Part shown: positions 1 to 9,142 of the stretch, in pieces | Position numbering within the stretch: the first letter of the stretch is position 1 | Layout of the letters: each line of letters begins with the position of its first letter | Assembly (NCBI RefSeq): GCF_900106035.1 | Contig: NZ_FNUC01000003.1 | Coordinates: forward strand, 930,001 to 994,000 | Source: Jiangella alba | GTDB lineage: Bacteria; Actinomycetota; Actinomycetes; Jiangellales; Jiangellaceae | Length of the DNA stretch: 64,000 nt | Reading direction: 5' to 3' | Translations under genes and position numbers: made by a program | Notes under the pieces: model-generated | The model's database searches: none | Told to the model about the DNA's origin: nothing | What the model saw: only the letters and a program-made list of their open reading frames with translations

Positions 1-1434
1 CCGCTGCAACTCGGCGAACGCCGCCCGCCGCCGGTCCGGGTCGACCGACAGCTCCTCGGCGTCGATCAGCGCGTCCGCCTCGTCAGACGTCCACCGGCTC
101 TGCCGGCGGTCGCGGCGCACGTTCGACTGCACGTTGCTGGCGCCGTCGAGCGTCCAGCCGGTGCTGGCGGCCAGGTAGACCGGTCCGAGCGCGCGCCGGT
201 TGTCCGACGTCAGCCGCTCGGAGTAGATGGCCGGGTCGAGCAGCTCGACCCGGGCGTCCACGCCGACCCGGGCGAGCAGCCCGGAGATGGCCTGGGCGAC
301 GAACGCGTCGTTGTTCGACGCGGTGAGCGTGGTGCGGAAGCCGTCCGGATGCCCCGCCTCGGCCAGCAGCGCGCGGGCCCGGTGCAGGTCGCGGGCGTAG
401 GGCTGGACGGAGTCGTCGAACCCGAACGACTCGCGCGGGATCATCGTCGGCACCTCGCGGGCCTTGCCGTCGAGCACCGCCTCGATCAGCTGAGGGACGT
501 CGACGGCGTGGTTGAGCGCCTGGCGCACCCGCTTGTCGGCGAGCACCGGGTCCTCGGTGTCCAGCGACAGGTACGACGTCCGGATGCCGGGGTGGTTGCT
601 GATCCGGACGCCCTGGTAGCCCTGCAACTGCAGCGCGGCGTCGGGCACCAGGCCGGTGACGAGGTCGACCTCGTCGCTCTGCAGGGCGGCCAGTGCCGAC
701 GCCGGGTTGGGGATCGGCTTGAAGATCAGCGTGTCGACGGGCGGCGGGCCGGCCCAGTGGTCGTCGTGCGCCGCCAGTTCGACCTGGACGGCGCGCTGGT
801 ACTCGACGAACCGGAACGGTCCGCAGCCGACCGGGTGCTCGGCGAAACCGGCGTCGCCGGTCTCCTGCAGGTAGGCCGGCGGGACCATGACGCCGCCGAA
901 CAGCGACAGCTTCTCCGGGATGATCGGGTCGGGCTGGCTGGTGTTCAGGTGCACGGTGTACGGGTCGACGACGGTGACGCCTGTGACGTAGCGCAGCTCC
1001 ACGATCGGCGAGGCGGTGTCCGGGTTCAGCAGCCGCTCGATGCTGAAGCGCACGGTCTCGGCGTCGAACGGCTCGCCGTTGTGGAACGTGACGCCCTCGC
1101 GCAGCCGGAACCGCCAGGTGAGGTCGTCGATCGCGGTCCACTCCAGCGCCAGCCGCGGCACCAGCTCGTTGTGCTCGTCCCGGCCGGTGAGCGTGTCGAA
1201 GATGTTGATCAGCACGTTCATCGAGGGCATGTCGCCCTGCTTCTGCGGGTCCAGCGTGCGCGGCTCGCCGGCCTGCGACACCCGCAGCGTGCGCCGTCCG
1301 GACGTGCTGCCGGCGCCGTCGCCGCACCCGGTGAGCAGGCCGGACAGCGCGACGGCGGGCACGGTGAGACCGGCCAGCCGGAGCACGGACCGGCGGCTGA
1401 GGCGCCGGCCCGGTCCCGATGCGGTTGCGTCCAT
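1..1434 (-). CDS. ABC transporter solute-binding lipoprotein, family 5 (partial)
   Basis: Extracytoplasmic binding protein of a peptide/nickel-type ABC importer (SBP family 5, OppA/DppA-like). Visible residues 1-478; the C-terminus lies beyond the left edge. The N-terminus has a twin-arginine-like stretch (RRLSRRSVLRL), a hydrophobic segment and a lipobox (LLTGC), so it is a lipid-anchored exported protein. The family signature follows: TLDPQ near residue 60, the W-R-F-x-L-R-E-G-V-x-F-H-x-G block near 110 and the ALNHAVD-type block near 330. It is read divergently from the IclR regulator with a 77-nt gap, so that regulator may control it. Permease and ATPase genes are not visible and may lie to the left. 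The ligand cannot be predicted from sequence alone. Confidence 0.9.
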   Translation of the reverse strand, partial: MDATASGPGRRLSRRSVLRLAGLTVPAVALSGLLTGCGDGAGSTSGRRTLRVSQAGEPRTLDPQKQGDMPSMNVLINIFDTLTGRDEHNELVPRLALEWTAIDDLTWRFRLREGVTFHNGEPFDAETVRFSIERLLNPDTASPIVELRYVTGVTVVDPYTVHLNTSQPDPIIPEKLSLFGGVMVPPAYLQETGDAGFAEHPVGCGPFRFVEYQRAVQVELAAHDDHWAGPPPVDTLIFKPIPNPASALAALQSDEVDLVTGLVPDAALQLQGYQGVRISNHPGIRTSYLSLDTEDPVLADKRVRQALNHAVDVPQLIEAVLDGKAREVPTMIPRESFGFDDSVQPYARDLHRARALLAEAGHPDGFRTTLTASNNDAFVAQAISGLLARVGVDARVELLDPAIYSERLTSDNRRALGPVYLAASTGWTLDGASNVQSNVRRDRRQSRWTSDEADALIDAEELSVDPDRRRAAFAELQR

Positions 1435-1476
1435 GGCGGACAAGAGTGGAGCAACGTTCAGCGATATGTAAGTCCC

Positions 1477-1493
1477 GTTCCGCATTTCGGAAC
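1477..1493. promoter_or_regulatory. Palindromic operator candidate between divergent genes
   Basis: Perfect inverted repeat GTTCCG-CATTT-CGGAAC (6-bp arms, 5-bp spacer). It lies between the start codons of the binding-protein gene and the IclR-family gene and just upstream of the IclR -10 box. IclR proteins commonly bind palindromes with TTCC/GGAA half-sites, so autoregulation plus control of the divergent gene is a reasonable inference. Confidence 0.55.
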
Positions 1494-1498
1494 GCTGC

Positions 1499-1504
1499 TA
1501 GGAT
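1499..1504 (+). promoter_or_regulatory. -10 element of a probable leaderless IclR transcript
   Basis: TAGGAT lies 7 nt before the GTG at 1512, the spacing expected when transcription starts at the start codon, as is common in actinomycetes. No convincing -35 box is seen. Confidence 0.4.
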
Positions 1505-1511
1505 GTGCGGC

Positions 1512-2213
1512 GTGACCGAGGCCTTACCACTGCCGCCGTCGGGCGGGTCCGTCGAGAAGGCGTTCGCGCTGGTCGCCGAGCTGGCGGCCGGCGCGGGCCC
1601 GCAGCGGCTCGGCGACCTCGCCGCGCGCGTGGGCATCACCAAGCCGACGGCGCACCGGCTGCTGCGGTCGCTGACGGCACTGGGCTACGTCCGCCCGCTC
1701 GGCGCCGGCGCCTACACCGTCGGGCCCGCCCTGGTCGGCGTCGCGGCCGCGACACTGGGCGCGCTGAAGGACCGGCCGCTGGTGCGTCGCAGCCTCGACG
1801 ACCTGCACGTGCGCACCGGCCTGACCGCGTCGTACGCCATCCGCTCCGGCGCCGCGGCCGTCGTCGTCGACAACGTCGAGCCCGACCAGGCCTACCGGGT
1901 CTCGCCGCGGCTGGGGGTGCCGGTGCCGCTGGAGGAGTGCGCGGCGGGCACGGCCATGCTGGCCGCGGCCGAGGGCCGGGCGCTGCCCGGTGAGTACGCC
2001 TACGACGACGGCGAACCGGTGCGCTCGCTGGCCGCGGCCGTCACCCACCACCGCGGCGTGGTCGCCGGCGCGCTGGTCGTCAGCGGGCTGAGCTTCACGC
2101 TGAACGCCGAGTCGGCCGCGGTGCTCGGGCCGCTGGTGGCCGAGCAGGCCAGGCTGCTGTCGGCGACGCTGCAGGCCATGCTGCCGCCCGAGGCCGCCGA
2201 GGGCATCGCGTGA
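1512..2213 (+). CDS. IclR-family transcriptional regulator
   Basis: DNA-binding regulator with an N-terminal winged helix (residues ~10-65, including GITKPTAHRLLRSL as the recognition helix region) and a C-terminal IclR effector domain (GVPVPLEECAAGTAML). About 233 aa, slightly shorter than the usual ~250; the segment before the last beta-strands of the effector domain looks compact. GTG 1512 is chosen because a TAGGAT box sits 7 nt upstream; ATG 1503 is an in-frame alternative. It overlaps the following hydrolase gene by 4 nt (GTGA), so the two are translationally coupled. A palindrome just upstream suggests autoregulation. The effector is unknown but is probably a substrate of the flanking transport or hydrolase genes. 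Confidence 0.88.
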   Translation: MTEALPLPPSGGSVEKAFALVAELAAGAGPQRLGDLAARVGITKPTAHRLLRSLTALGYVRPLGAGAYTVGPALVGVAAATLGALKDRPLVRRSLDDLHVRTGLTASYAIRSGAAAVVVDNVEPDQAYRVSPRLGVPVPLEECAAGTAMLAAAEGRALPGEYAYDDGEPVRSLAAAVTHHRGVVAGALVVSGLSFTLNAESAAVLGPLVAEQARLLSATLQAMLPPEAAEGIA

Positions 2214-3247
2214 GCGCCGCACGCATCGAGGCGCTGCTGGCCCGGGCGCGCGAGGAACGGGTGTTCTCCGCGGCCGCCTGGTCGGTCGGCACGGCGGACG
2301 GCGAACTGGCCGGCGGCGTGCTCGGCACCCGCTCGTGGGACGGGCCGGCATTGGCCCGCGGCGACCTGTTCGACCTCGCGTCGGTGACGAAGCCGATCGC
2401 CGGGCTGGCCGTCATGGCGCTGCTCGAGGAGGGCGCGCTGACGCTCGGCACCGCCGTCGGCGACCTGCTGCCGTTCTTCCGCGGCTCGACCAAGGAGGCG
2501 CTGACCGCCCGCGACCTCATGCTGCACACGTCCGGGCTGCCCGGCCAGGTGCCGATGTACCGCGACCACCCGACCCGCGACGCCATGCTCGACGGTCTGT
2601 GGGTGCTGCCGCCGCGGCGAGCACCGGGGGAGGCCGTCGAGTACTCGTCGCAGGGCCTCATGCTGCTCGGGCTGATGGCCGAGGCGGCCGCGGCCACCAC
2701 CCTGGACGTCCTGGTCGAGCGGTACGTCGCGGCGCCCGCCGGTGCCGCGTCGCTGCGGTTCACCCCGGAGGCCGGTGACCGCGAGCGGTGCGTCGCCACC
2801 GAGGACTGCCCGTGGCGCGGGCGCGTCGTCACCGGCGAGGTGCACGACGAGAACGCCGTCGTCCTCGGCGGGGTGGCCGCTCACGCCGGCCTGTTCGGCG
2901 GCGTCGACGACCTCGCCCGGCTGGGCCGCGCGCTGCTGGCCAACCGGGCCGAGCGCGTGCTGCTGCACCCCGCGACGTTCGCGGCGATGACCCGGCCGCG
3001 CACCGCGCACCTCGGCGAGGTCCGCGCGCTCACCTGGCAGGGCTACGACGACATCGGCTCACCGGCCGGCGACCTCGTGGGGCCGGCGACGTTCGGCCAC
3101 ACCGGGTTCACCGGCACCAGCCTGTTCGCCGACCCCGAGCTCGGCCGCTACTTCGTGCTGCTCACCAACCGCGTCCATCCCAGCCGTGCCGGCACCGGCA
3201 TCGCCGTCGTCCGCCGGGCGTTCCACAACCTCGCCGTGCTCAGTTGA
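2210..3247 (+). CDS. Serine hydrolase, beta-lactamase (class C) / PBP-like family
   Basis: 345-aa protein of the beta-lactamase-related serine hydrolase family. Visible catalytic motifs are SxxK (SVTK, residues ~61-64), a Y-S-S motif in place of YxN (~145) and HTG (HTGFTG, ~302) in place of KTG. HTG is typical of esterase- or peptidase-like members rather than true beta-lactamases. There is no signal peptide, so it is probably cytoplasmic. It starts in a 4-nt overlap with the IclR gene. Its stop codon overlaps the convergent TAXI gene by 8 nt (3240-3247). Together with the adjacent binding protein, a role in hydrolysing an imported peptide or ester is plausible but unproven. Confidence 0.85.
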   Translation: MSAARIEALLARAREERVFSAAAWSVGTADGELAGGVLGTRSWDGPALARGDLFDLASVTKPIAGLAVMALLEEGALTLGTAVGDLLPFFRGSTKEALTARDLMLHTSGLPGQVPMYRDHPTRDAMLDGLWVLPPRRAPGEAVEYSSQGLMLLGLMAEAAAATTLDVLVERYVAAPAGAASLRFTPEAGDRERCVATEDCPWRGRVVTGEVHDENAVVLGGVAAHAGLFGGVDDLARLGRALLANRAERVLLHPATFAAMTRPRTAHLGEVRALTWQGYDDIGSPAGDLVGPATFGHTGFTGTSLFADPELGRYFVLLTNRVHPSRAGTGIAVVRRAFHNLAVLS

Positions 3248-4241
3248 GCTCCTCGATGGCCTGCTCGGCGCCCGGGTGCAGCGGGATCGGGTCGATCTCC
3301 GTCGCCATCGCGGCGTCGATGTCGGCGGCCGCCACGTGCACCGCGGTCAGCGCCTCCACGTTCTCGTAGACCAGCTTCGTCAGCGCGCACGCCGTGCCGT
3401 CGTCGAGGTCGTCGCGGACCAGCAGCACGTTGGGCACGACGATGGTCGGCACCGCGGCGTTCGTCCCGTAGGTCTCGGCCGGGATCTCGGCCTCGGTGTA
3501 GACGGGGTTGAGCTCCTGCAACGCGGGCAGCTGCGGCGTGATGTCGATGAACGTCACGTCGTCGCCCAGGGCCGTGAACAGGTCGGTCATCGCGGCGGTG
3601 GGCAGGCCGCCGGACCACACCAGCCCGTCGATCGAGCCGTCCTTCATGCCGTCGACGGTCTTGGTGAGGTCCAGCCGCTGCGCCTGCACGTCGCTCGCGG
3701 GGTCCAGGCCGGCCGCCTCCAGCAGCCGGTGCGCGATGACCTCGGTGCCGGAGTTCGGCGACCCGGTCGAGATGGTCTTGCCGGCCATGTCCTGGATCGA
3801 CGTGATGCCGGAGTCGGCGCGCACCACCACCTGCGTGTAGTTGGGGTAGATGCGCCCGAGCGCCGACACCGGCTGCGGCTCGTCGAACGCGGCGGTCCCC
3901 TCGGTGGCGTCGGCGGCGGTGTCGGCCAGCGAGAAGGCGAGGTCGTAGTCGCCGGCCACCAGCTGCTGGATGTTCTGCACGGACGCGCCGGTCTCGGCCG
4001 CCGTCGCGGTGATGTCGGTCTCGTCGCCGATCAGCTGCGCCAGGCCGCCGCCGAGCGCGTAGTAGACGCCGGTGGAGTTGCCGGTCGCGATGGTCATCCG
4101 GCCCGAGCCGGCCTCGCACGCGCCGGCGTCGCCGCCGTCGTCGTCGCTGGGCGAGGTGCTCTGGCGGCCGCCGCAGGCGGACACCGCGAGGCCGGTCGCG
4201 AGCAGTCCTGCCACCAGCCGGGTGACGACGCGAGTTCTCAT
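3240..4241 (-). CDS. TAXI-family TRAP transporter solute-binding lipoprotein
   Basis: 333-aa extracytoplasmic binding subunit of a TRAP transporter of the TAXI class. A signal peptide ends in a lipobox-like VSAC (cysteine near residue 23). The TAXI hallmark TGNSTGVYYALGGGLA is at ~50-66, followed by the ETGASVQN and DLAFSLAD blocks and TGSPNSGTEV at ~140. Its ATG overlaps the stop of the permease gene by 4 nt (4238-4241), so the two form a tight operon. Substrates of TAXI systems are usually dicarboxylates or related acids; which one here cannot be told. Confidence 0.9.
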   Translation of the reverse strand: MRTRVVTRLVAGLLATGLAVSACGGRQSTSPSDDDGGDAGACEAGSGRMTIATGNSTGVYYALGGGLAQLIGDETDITATAAETGASVQNIQQLVAGDYDLAFSLADTAADATEGTAAFDEPQPVSALGRIYPNYTQVVVRADSGITSIQDMAGKTISTGSPNSGTEVIAHRLLEAAGLDPASDVQAQRLDLTKTVDGMKDGSIDGLVWSGGLPTAAMTDLFTALGDDVTFIDITPQLPALQELNPVYTEAEIPAETYGTNAAVPTIVVPNVLLVRDDLDDGTACALTKLVYENVEALTAVHVAAADIDAAMATEIDPIPLHPGAEQAIEELN

Positions 4242-6325
4242 GTCGGGAGTTCCTCTCGGGTGCGGGACGACGACGTGGTGAGGTTGACGACGACGGCGGC
4301 GGCGAGCACGCCGGCGCCGAGCGCGATGGACACCGGCTGCAGGTAGAGCAGCAGGCAGGCGGCGACGGCGCAGAGCGTGCGCTCGGCGGCGCCTGCCCGG
4401 CGGACGATCCAGCCGCCGGCGGCCGCGGCCAGGGCCGCGACGGCGACCGCCGACACCGCGACGGTCCAGACGACGTCGCCGGCCGGGCGTTCCAGCAGCA
4501 GCGCCGAGCCGTTGTCCGTCAGCACGAACGCCAGCGGCACCAGGAACGCCGGCAGCGCGTACTTGCACGCCTGCCACATCGTCGCGATGACCTTGCCGCC
4601 GGTGATCGCCGCCGAGGCGACCGCCGCGAGCGCCGTCGGCGGCGACACCTCGGACAGCACGGAGAAGTAGAAGATGAACATCGCGACGGCCGGCGCGGAC
4701 ACGTCGAGGTCCAGCAGCGCTGGGCCGATGACCACCCAGCTGATGATGAACGACGCCGTCACCGGGACCGCCAGCCCGAGCACCAGGATCGCGACCGCGG
4801 CCAGCACCGCGCTCAGCACCAGCACGACGGTCGCGTTGTCGGAGACCGCCGACGCGGTGTCGATGAGCAGGTCGGACAGCACCTGGCCGAGGCCGGTCTT
4901 GGTGATCGTCGAGACGATGATCCCCGCGGCCGCGCACACCGCGGCCACCGGCAGCACCGAGCGCACGCCGTCGGACAGCGACAGGTAGAGCACGCGCGCC
5001 GTCTCGGCGGCCACGCCGGCCCAGTCGCGGCCGCGCCGCCGCACGACCGCGTCGACGATGCCGAACCCGACGGCGACAGCGGTCGCGTAGACGACCGCGC
5101 GGAACGGCGTCAGGCCGGCCGCCAGGAACGCGACGATGACGCCGAGGGACAGGAAGTGGTAGCCGGAGCGTGCCAGCAGCCGCCACGGGTTCTTCCGCTC
5201 CACCTCGACGGCGTCGACGCCGGCCTTGCGCGCGTCGATCTCGATCGCCAGCACGATGCCCAGGTAGTAGAGCAGCGTCGGCACCAGCGCCCACACCAGC
5301 ACGTCGAGGTACGAGACGCCCAGGTACTCGGCGATGATGAAGGCCGCCGCGCCCAGCGTCGGCGGCGACAGGATCGCGCCGATGCCCGACGCCGCCAGCA
5401 TGCCGCCGGCGTTCTCGCGCGGGTAGCCGGCCTTGCGCAGCACCGGCCACGTCACCGCGCCGAGGCCGACCGCCGTCGCCGTCCCGGACCCCGAGACCGT
5501 GCCCAGCAGGAAGCCCGACAGCGCCACCGTCCGCCCCGGCGCCGTCCGCGACCGGCGGAAGATCGCGAAGCTGAGGTCGATGAAGAAGCGCCCGGCGCCG
5601 GTGCGGTCGAGCACCGCGCCGTAGATCGTGAACAGCACGATGTACGTGGCGCAGACGTCGAGCGGGATGCCGTAGAAGCCGCTGGGGTCGTTGTACAGCG
5701 CGTTGATGATCTGGTCGAAGTCGATGCCCGCGTGCGCGCCCGGCCACGACTGCGGCAGGAAACCGCCGTAGTACGCGTACGCCAGGAACGCGACGCACAC
5801 GATCGGCAGCACCCAGCCGGTCGTCCGCCGCGTCGCCTCGATCACCAGCACCAGCACGATCGCGCCCATGAGGACGTCCAGGCCGGTCAGCGAGCCCTGC
5901 CGGTCCAGGAACGCGTCGAAGCCGCCGCCGGAGTCGCCCAGCGTGACCGGCAGGACCGGGTAGAGGCAGGCCACCAGGGCGAGCGCCGCCAGCGTCCAGT
6001 CCAGCGGGCCGGGGTTGTCGGGGCGCTGCTCCAGCGGGCTGGCGAGGTCGGCCCGCGCGCGCGTCGTCACCCCGCGGTAGCAGAGGAAGACCAGCGGCAG
6101 CACGAACGCCAGGAACAGCATGAGGTAGTACTGGTTGCCGGCGCTGAGCGGCCAGAACACCTGGCGCAGCACGAACAGGGCGACGGCGAAGCAGGCGACG
6201 CCGACGGCCAGCGCCACGCGGCCGGACAACCGGCGGGCGGGCAGCTCCTCGTCGTAGCGCGCCACGAGCTCACCGACGTCCGCACCTTCACCGTTGGCGT
6301 GCCGCGTCGTCGAGGCGTCGGTCAT
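4238..6325 (-). CDS. TRAP transporter fused permease (DctQ-DctM type)
   Basis: About 695-aa integral membrane protein with many hydrophobic segments, the membrane partner of the downstream TAXI binding protein. TRAP fused permeases join the small DctQ and large DctM subunits in one chain. DctM-type motifs are visible: GTVSGSGTATAVGLGAVTWP (~290), LAASGIGAILSPPTLGAAAF (~320) and SEVSPPTALAA (~575). The start at 6325 (MTDAST) is chosen over an in-frame ATG 11 codons upstream because the upstream residues do not fit the family. It is divergent from the fumarylacetoacetase-family gene, with a 71-nt gap that must hold both promoters. Confidence 0.9.
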   Translation of the reverse strand: MTDASTTRHANGEGADVGELVARYDEELPARRLSGRVALAVGVACFAVALFVLRQVFWPLSAGNQYYLMLFLAFVLPLVFLCYRGVTTRARADLASPLEQRPDNPGPLDWTLAALALVACLYPVLPVTLGDSGGGFDAFLDRQGSLTGLDVLMGAIVLVLVIEATRRTTGWVLPIVCVAFLAYAYYGGFLPQSWPGAHAGIDFDQIINALYNDPSGFYGIPLDVCATYIVLFTIYGAVLDRTGAGRFFIDLSFAIFRRSRTAPGRTVALSGFLLGTVSGSGTATAVGLGAVTWPVLRKAGYPRENAGGMLAASGIGAILSPPTLGAAAFIIAEYLGVSYLDVLVWALVPTLLYYLGIVLAIEIDARKAGVDAVEVERKNPWRLLARSGYHFLSLGVIVAFLAAGLTPFRAVVYATAVAVGFGIVDAVVRRRGRDWAGVAAETARVLYLSLSDGVRSVLPVAAVCAAAGIIVSTITKTGLGQVLSDLLIDTASAVSDNATVVLVLSAVLAAVAILVLGLAVPVTASFIISWVVIGPALLDLDVSAPAVAMFIFYFSVLSEVSPPTALAAVASAAITGGKVIATMWQACKYALPAFLVPLAFVLTDNGSALLLERPAGDVVWTVAVSAVAVAALAAAAGGWIVRRAGAAERTLCAVAACLLLYLQPVSIALGAGVLAAAVVVNLTTSSSRTREELPT

Positions 6326-6396
6326 GCACCATGACCCTAGATGTGACGACCTGTTCATGGCTAGGGTGATTCTCGCGGCGAGATACCCTCACCCAC

Positions 6397-7179
6397 GTGC
6401 GTATCGCGAGGTTCACGACGGGGGACGACCCACGCTTCGGAGCGGTGGGACAGGACGACAGCGGAGCGACCGTCATCGCGGTCCTCGAAGGCGACCCGCT
6501 CTACCGGACGCCGCAGCTGACCGGTGAGAAGCTGGCGCTCGAGGACGTGCGGCTGCTGGCGCCGGTCATCCCGCGCAGCAAGGTCATCGGGGTCGGGCGC
6601 AACTACGCCGACCACGCCGCCGAGATGTCCAACCCGCTGCCCGAGGAGCCGCTGCTGTTCCTCAAGCCGAACACGTCGGTCATCGGGCCGGACGAGCCGA
6701 TCGTGCTGCCGCCGCAGTCGGGCAACGTGCACCACGAGGCCGAGCTGGCCGTCGTCATCGGGCGCATCGCGAAGTCGGTGCCGCGCGACCGCGTGTCCGA
6801 GGTGATCTTCGGCTACACCTGCGGCAACGACGTCACCGCGCGCGACCTGCAGAAGACCGACAACCAGTGGGCCCGGGCCAAGGGCTTCGACACGTTCTGC
6901 CCGCTCGGGCCGTGGATCGAGACCGACCTCGACCCCGCCGACCTCGCGGTGCGCTGCCGCGTCGGCGGCGAGGAGCGCCAGCACGGCCGCACGTCGCAGC
7001 TGATCTTCGACGTCGCGACGCTCGTCGAGTACATCAGCGCGGCGTTCACGCTGCTGCCCGGCGACGTCATCCTCACCGGCACGCCGGCCGGCGTCGGGCC
7101 GATCACGGCGGGCGACCACGTCGCCGTCACCGTCGAGGGGATCGGCGTGCTCGCCAACCCCGTCGTCGCCGCCGACTGA
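6397..7179 (+). CDS. Fumarylacetoacetate hydrolase (FAH) family protein
   Basis: 260-aa enzyme of the FAH/HpcE superfamily (metal-dependent C-C hydrolases, isomerases and decarboxylases of catechol-type breakdown). Visible blocks are VIGVGRNYADHAAEM (~64), LFLKPNTSVIGP (~88), the metal-binding HHEAELAVVIG (H112, E114 and E116 region), GYTCGNDVTARDLQ (~138), KGFDTFCPLGPW (~163) and LTGTPAGVGP (~233). GTG 6397 lies 6 nt after a TACCCT -10-like box, so the transcript may be leaderless. It is followed 50 nt later by gltX, a neighbour pair seen in many actinomycetes. The substrate is not predictable. Confidence 0.9.
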   Translation: MRIARFTTGDDPRFGAVGQDDSGATVIAVLEGDPLYRTPQLTGEKLALEDVRLLAPVIPRSKVIGVGRNYADHAAEMSNPLPEEPLLFLKPNTSVIGPDEPIVLPPQSGNVHHEAELAVVIGRIAKSVPRDRVSEVIFGYTCGNDVTARDLQKTDNQWARAKGFDTFCPLGPWIETDLDPADLAVRCRVGGEERQHGRTSQLIFDVATLVEYISAAFTLLPGDVILTGTPAGVGPITAGDHVAVTVEGIGVLANPVVAAD

Positions 7180-7229
7180 CGGTAGCCTGCCGTCCATCCG
7201 TTCCTCCCCGAAACCAAAGGTGATCTGCT

Positions 7230-8759
7230 GTGACTGACGGCTCCGGCTCGTCGGACGCTCTGGTGCTCGGCGACGTCGCGCCGGCCGACGTCCGCGTGCG
7301 CTTCTCCCCGTCCCCCACGGGCAACCCGCACGTGGGCGTGATCCGCACCGCCCTCTACAACTCGGCCTTCTCGCGCCACTTCGGCGGCACGTTCGTGTTC
7401 CGCATCGAGGACACCGACGCCGCGCGCGACAGCGAGGAGTCGTACGAGGCGATGCTCGAGGCGCTGCGCTGGCTCGGGCTGCACTGGGACGAGGGCCCCG
7501 ACGTCGACGGCCCGCACGCGCCGTACCGGCAGTCGCTGCGGCACGAGCTCTACGCCGACGCCGCGGCGCGGCTGATGGAGGCCGGCCACGCGTACCACTG
7601 CTACTGCACGCCCGAGGAGCTGGACGAGCGGCGCGAGGCGGCCCGGGCGGCCGGGAAGCCGAGCGGGTACGACGGCAAGTGCCGGTCGCTGTCCGACGCC
7701 GAGATCGCCGCGTTCGTCGACGAGGGCCGCAAGCCCGTCCTCCGGCTGCGCATGCCCGACCAGGACGTCACGTTCGTCGACCTCATCCGCGGCGAGATCA
7801 CCGTCGACCGGTTCAACCTGTTCGACTACGTCATCGTCCGCGCCAACGGCCGGCCGCTCTACCCGCTGGTCAACCCGGTCGACGACGCGCTGATGGGCAT
7901 CACGCACGTGCTGCGCGGCGAGGACCTGCTGTCGTCGACGCCGCGCCAGCTGGTCCTGCACCAGGCGCTGCGCGACATCGGGTTCGCGTCCGGGCCGCTG
8001 CCGCGGTTCGGGCACCTGCCGCTGGTCACGGGGGAGGGGAACCGCAAGCTGTCCAAGCGCGACCCCGAGTCGTCGCTGCAGCTCTACCGCGACCGCGGGT
8101 TCCTGCCCGAGGGGCTGCTCAACTACCTCGCCCTGCTCGGCTGGTCCATCGGCGACGACGTCGAGGTCTTCTCCATGGACGAGATGGCCGCCGCCTTCGA
8201 CGTCACCCGCGTCAACTCCGCGTCGGCCCGGTTCGACCTCAAGAAGGCCGAGGCCATCAACGGCGTCTGGCTGCGCCGGCTGCCCTCCGACGACCTCGCC
8301 GACCGGATGGTGCCGTACCTGCAGGCGGCCGGCGTGCTGCCGTCGCCCGTGCCGGACGCCTCGCTGGAGCTGCTGCGCGCCGCCACCCCGCTCGTCCAGG
8401 AGCGCATGACGGTGCTCGACGAAGCGGTCGGCATGCTCGGCTTCCTGTTCGCCCCTGGCGCCGTCGCGTTCGACGACGACGCCGTCGCCAAGGTGCTGAC
8501 GGACGACGCGCGGCCGGTGCTGCTCGCCGCCCGGGACCGGCTGGCGTCGCTGGAGAAGTGGTCGACGGAGACGATCGAGGCGGGGCTGCGCTCGGCGCTC
8601 GTGGACGAACTGGGCCTGAAGCCCAAGCACGCCTTCGGCCCCGTCCGCGTCGCCGTCACCGGGCGCCGGGTGTCGCCGCCGCTGTTCGAGTCGCTGGAGC
8701 TGCTCGGCCGCGACCGCACCCTCACCCGCCTCGACGCCGCCCTCTCCCGCATCGGCTGA
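7230..8759 (+). CDS. gltX: Glutamate--tRNA ligase
   Basis: 509-aa class I aminoacyl-tRNA synthetase that charges tRNA-Glu (and, in bacteria using the amidation route, tRNA-Gln). The HIGH signature appears as HVGV within [19 protein letters not shown] (~30-48), and the KMSKS-type loop as KLSKR (~273). VRFSPSPTG, the FRIEDTD block (~63) and ITHVLRGED (~226) are all family hallmarks. The GTG start has a strong ribosome binding site (AAAGGTGA) 7 nt upstream. Notably it is followed directly by genes for tRNA-Gln and tRNA-Glu, the two tRNAs this enzyme acts on. Confidence 0.97.
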   Translation: MTDGSGSSDALVLGDVAPADVRVRFSPSPTGNPHVGVIRTALYNSAFSRHFGGTFVFRIEDTDAARDSEESYEAMLEALRWLGLHWDEGPDVDGPHAPYRQSLRHELYADAAARLMEAGHAYHCYCTPEELDERREAARAAGKPSGYDGKCRSLSDAEIAAFVDEGRKPVLRLRMPDQDVTFVDLIRGEITVDRFNLFDYVIVRANGRPLYPLVNPVDDALMGITHVLRGEDLLSSTPRQLVLHQALRDIGFASGPLPRFGHLPLVTGEGNRKLSKRDPESSLQLYRDRGFLPEGLLNYLALLGWSIGDDVEVFSMDEMAAAFDVTRVNSASARFDLKKAEAINGVWLRRLPSDDLADRMVPYLQAAGVLPSPVPDASLELLRAATPLVQERMTVLDEAVGMLGFLFAPGAVAFDDDAVAKVLTDDARPVLLAARDRLASLEKWSTETIEAGLRSALVDELGLKPKHAFGPVRVAVTGRRVSPPLFESLELLGRDRTLTRLDAALSRIG

Positions 8760-8843
8760 CCGGCCCCTCGGCCCGCGCCGCCGCCCGTTTCGTGGTGATG
8801 TTCCCCACGTCTCGCTGAGCTGCGGCGCGGCCGTCCAGCCGGT

Positions 8844-8873
8844 TTGGATCGGACCCCCTCCGACCGCTATCCT
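8844..8873 (+). promoter_or_regulatory. Promoter of tRNA-Gln
   Basis: TTGGAT (-35) and TATCCT (-10) separated by 18 nt, ending 36 nt before the tRNA. The -35 lies in a 14-nt stretch (CCAGCCGGTTTGGA at 8835-8848) that is repeated exactly upstream of the tRNA-Glu gene. Confidence 0.55.
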
Positions 8874-8909
8874 TACCGGGCGGTCGAGCGGGATACCCGC
8901 CCGATCCAG

Positions 8910-8981
8910 TGGGGTATGGTGTAATTGGCAGCACGACTGATTCTGGTTCAGTTAGTCTAGGTTCGAGTCCTGGTACCCCAG
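8910..8981 (+). tRNA. tRNA-Gln (anticodon CTG)
   Basis: 72-nt cloverleaf. The acceptor TGGGGTA pairs fully with TACCCCA (8974-8980), with discriminator G8981. The anticodon stem ACTGA/TCAGT encloses the loop with CTG at 8943-8945. The T-loop TTCGAGT is present. CCA is not encoded. It reads CAG codons. Confidence 0.96.
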
Positions 8982-9015
8982 CGCCCGGCACGGCCCGCAC
9001 CGATCTCCAGCCGGT

Positions 9016-9044
9016 TTGGAGTCGGAGCAAGGCTCGGGTAAAGT
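9016..9044 (+). promoter_or_regulatory. Promoter of tRNA-Glu
   Basis: TTGGAG (-35) and TAAAGT (-10) with a 17-nt spacer, ending 25 nt before the tRNA. The upstream stretch CCAGCCGGTTTGGA (9007-9020) is the exact copy of the one before tRNA-Gln. Confidence 0.6.
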
Positions 9045-9069
9045 TTCACCTCGCGACCTCGGTCGCAAC

Positions 9070-9142
9070 GGCCCCGTTGTGTAGCGGCCTAGCACGCCGC
9101 CCTCTCAAGGCGGTAGCGCGGGTTCGAATCCCGTCGGGGCTA
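9070..9142 (+). tRNA. tRNA-Glu (anticodon CTC)
   Basis: 73-nt cloverleaf. Acceptor 9070-9076 pairs with 9135-9141 (six Watson-Crick pairs and one G-T), discriminator A9142. The D-stem GTG/CAC, anticodon stem CCGCC/GGCGG with CTC at 9104-9106, and T-stem GCGGG/CCCGT are all formed. CCA is not encoded. The integrase gene ends 25 nt beyond its 3' end, so this tRNA is the probable insertion site of the element to its right. Confidence 0.96.
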
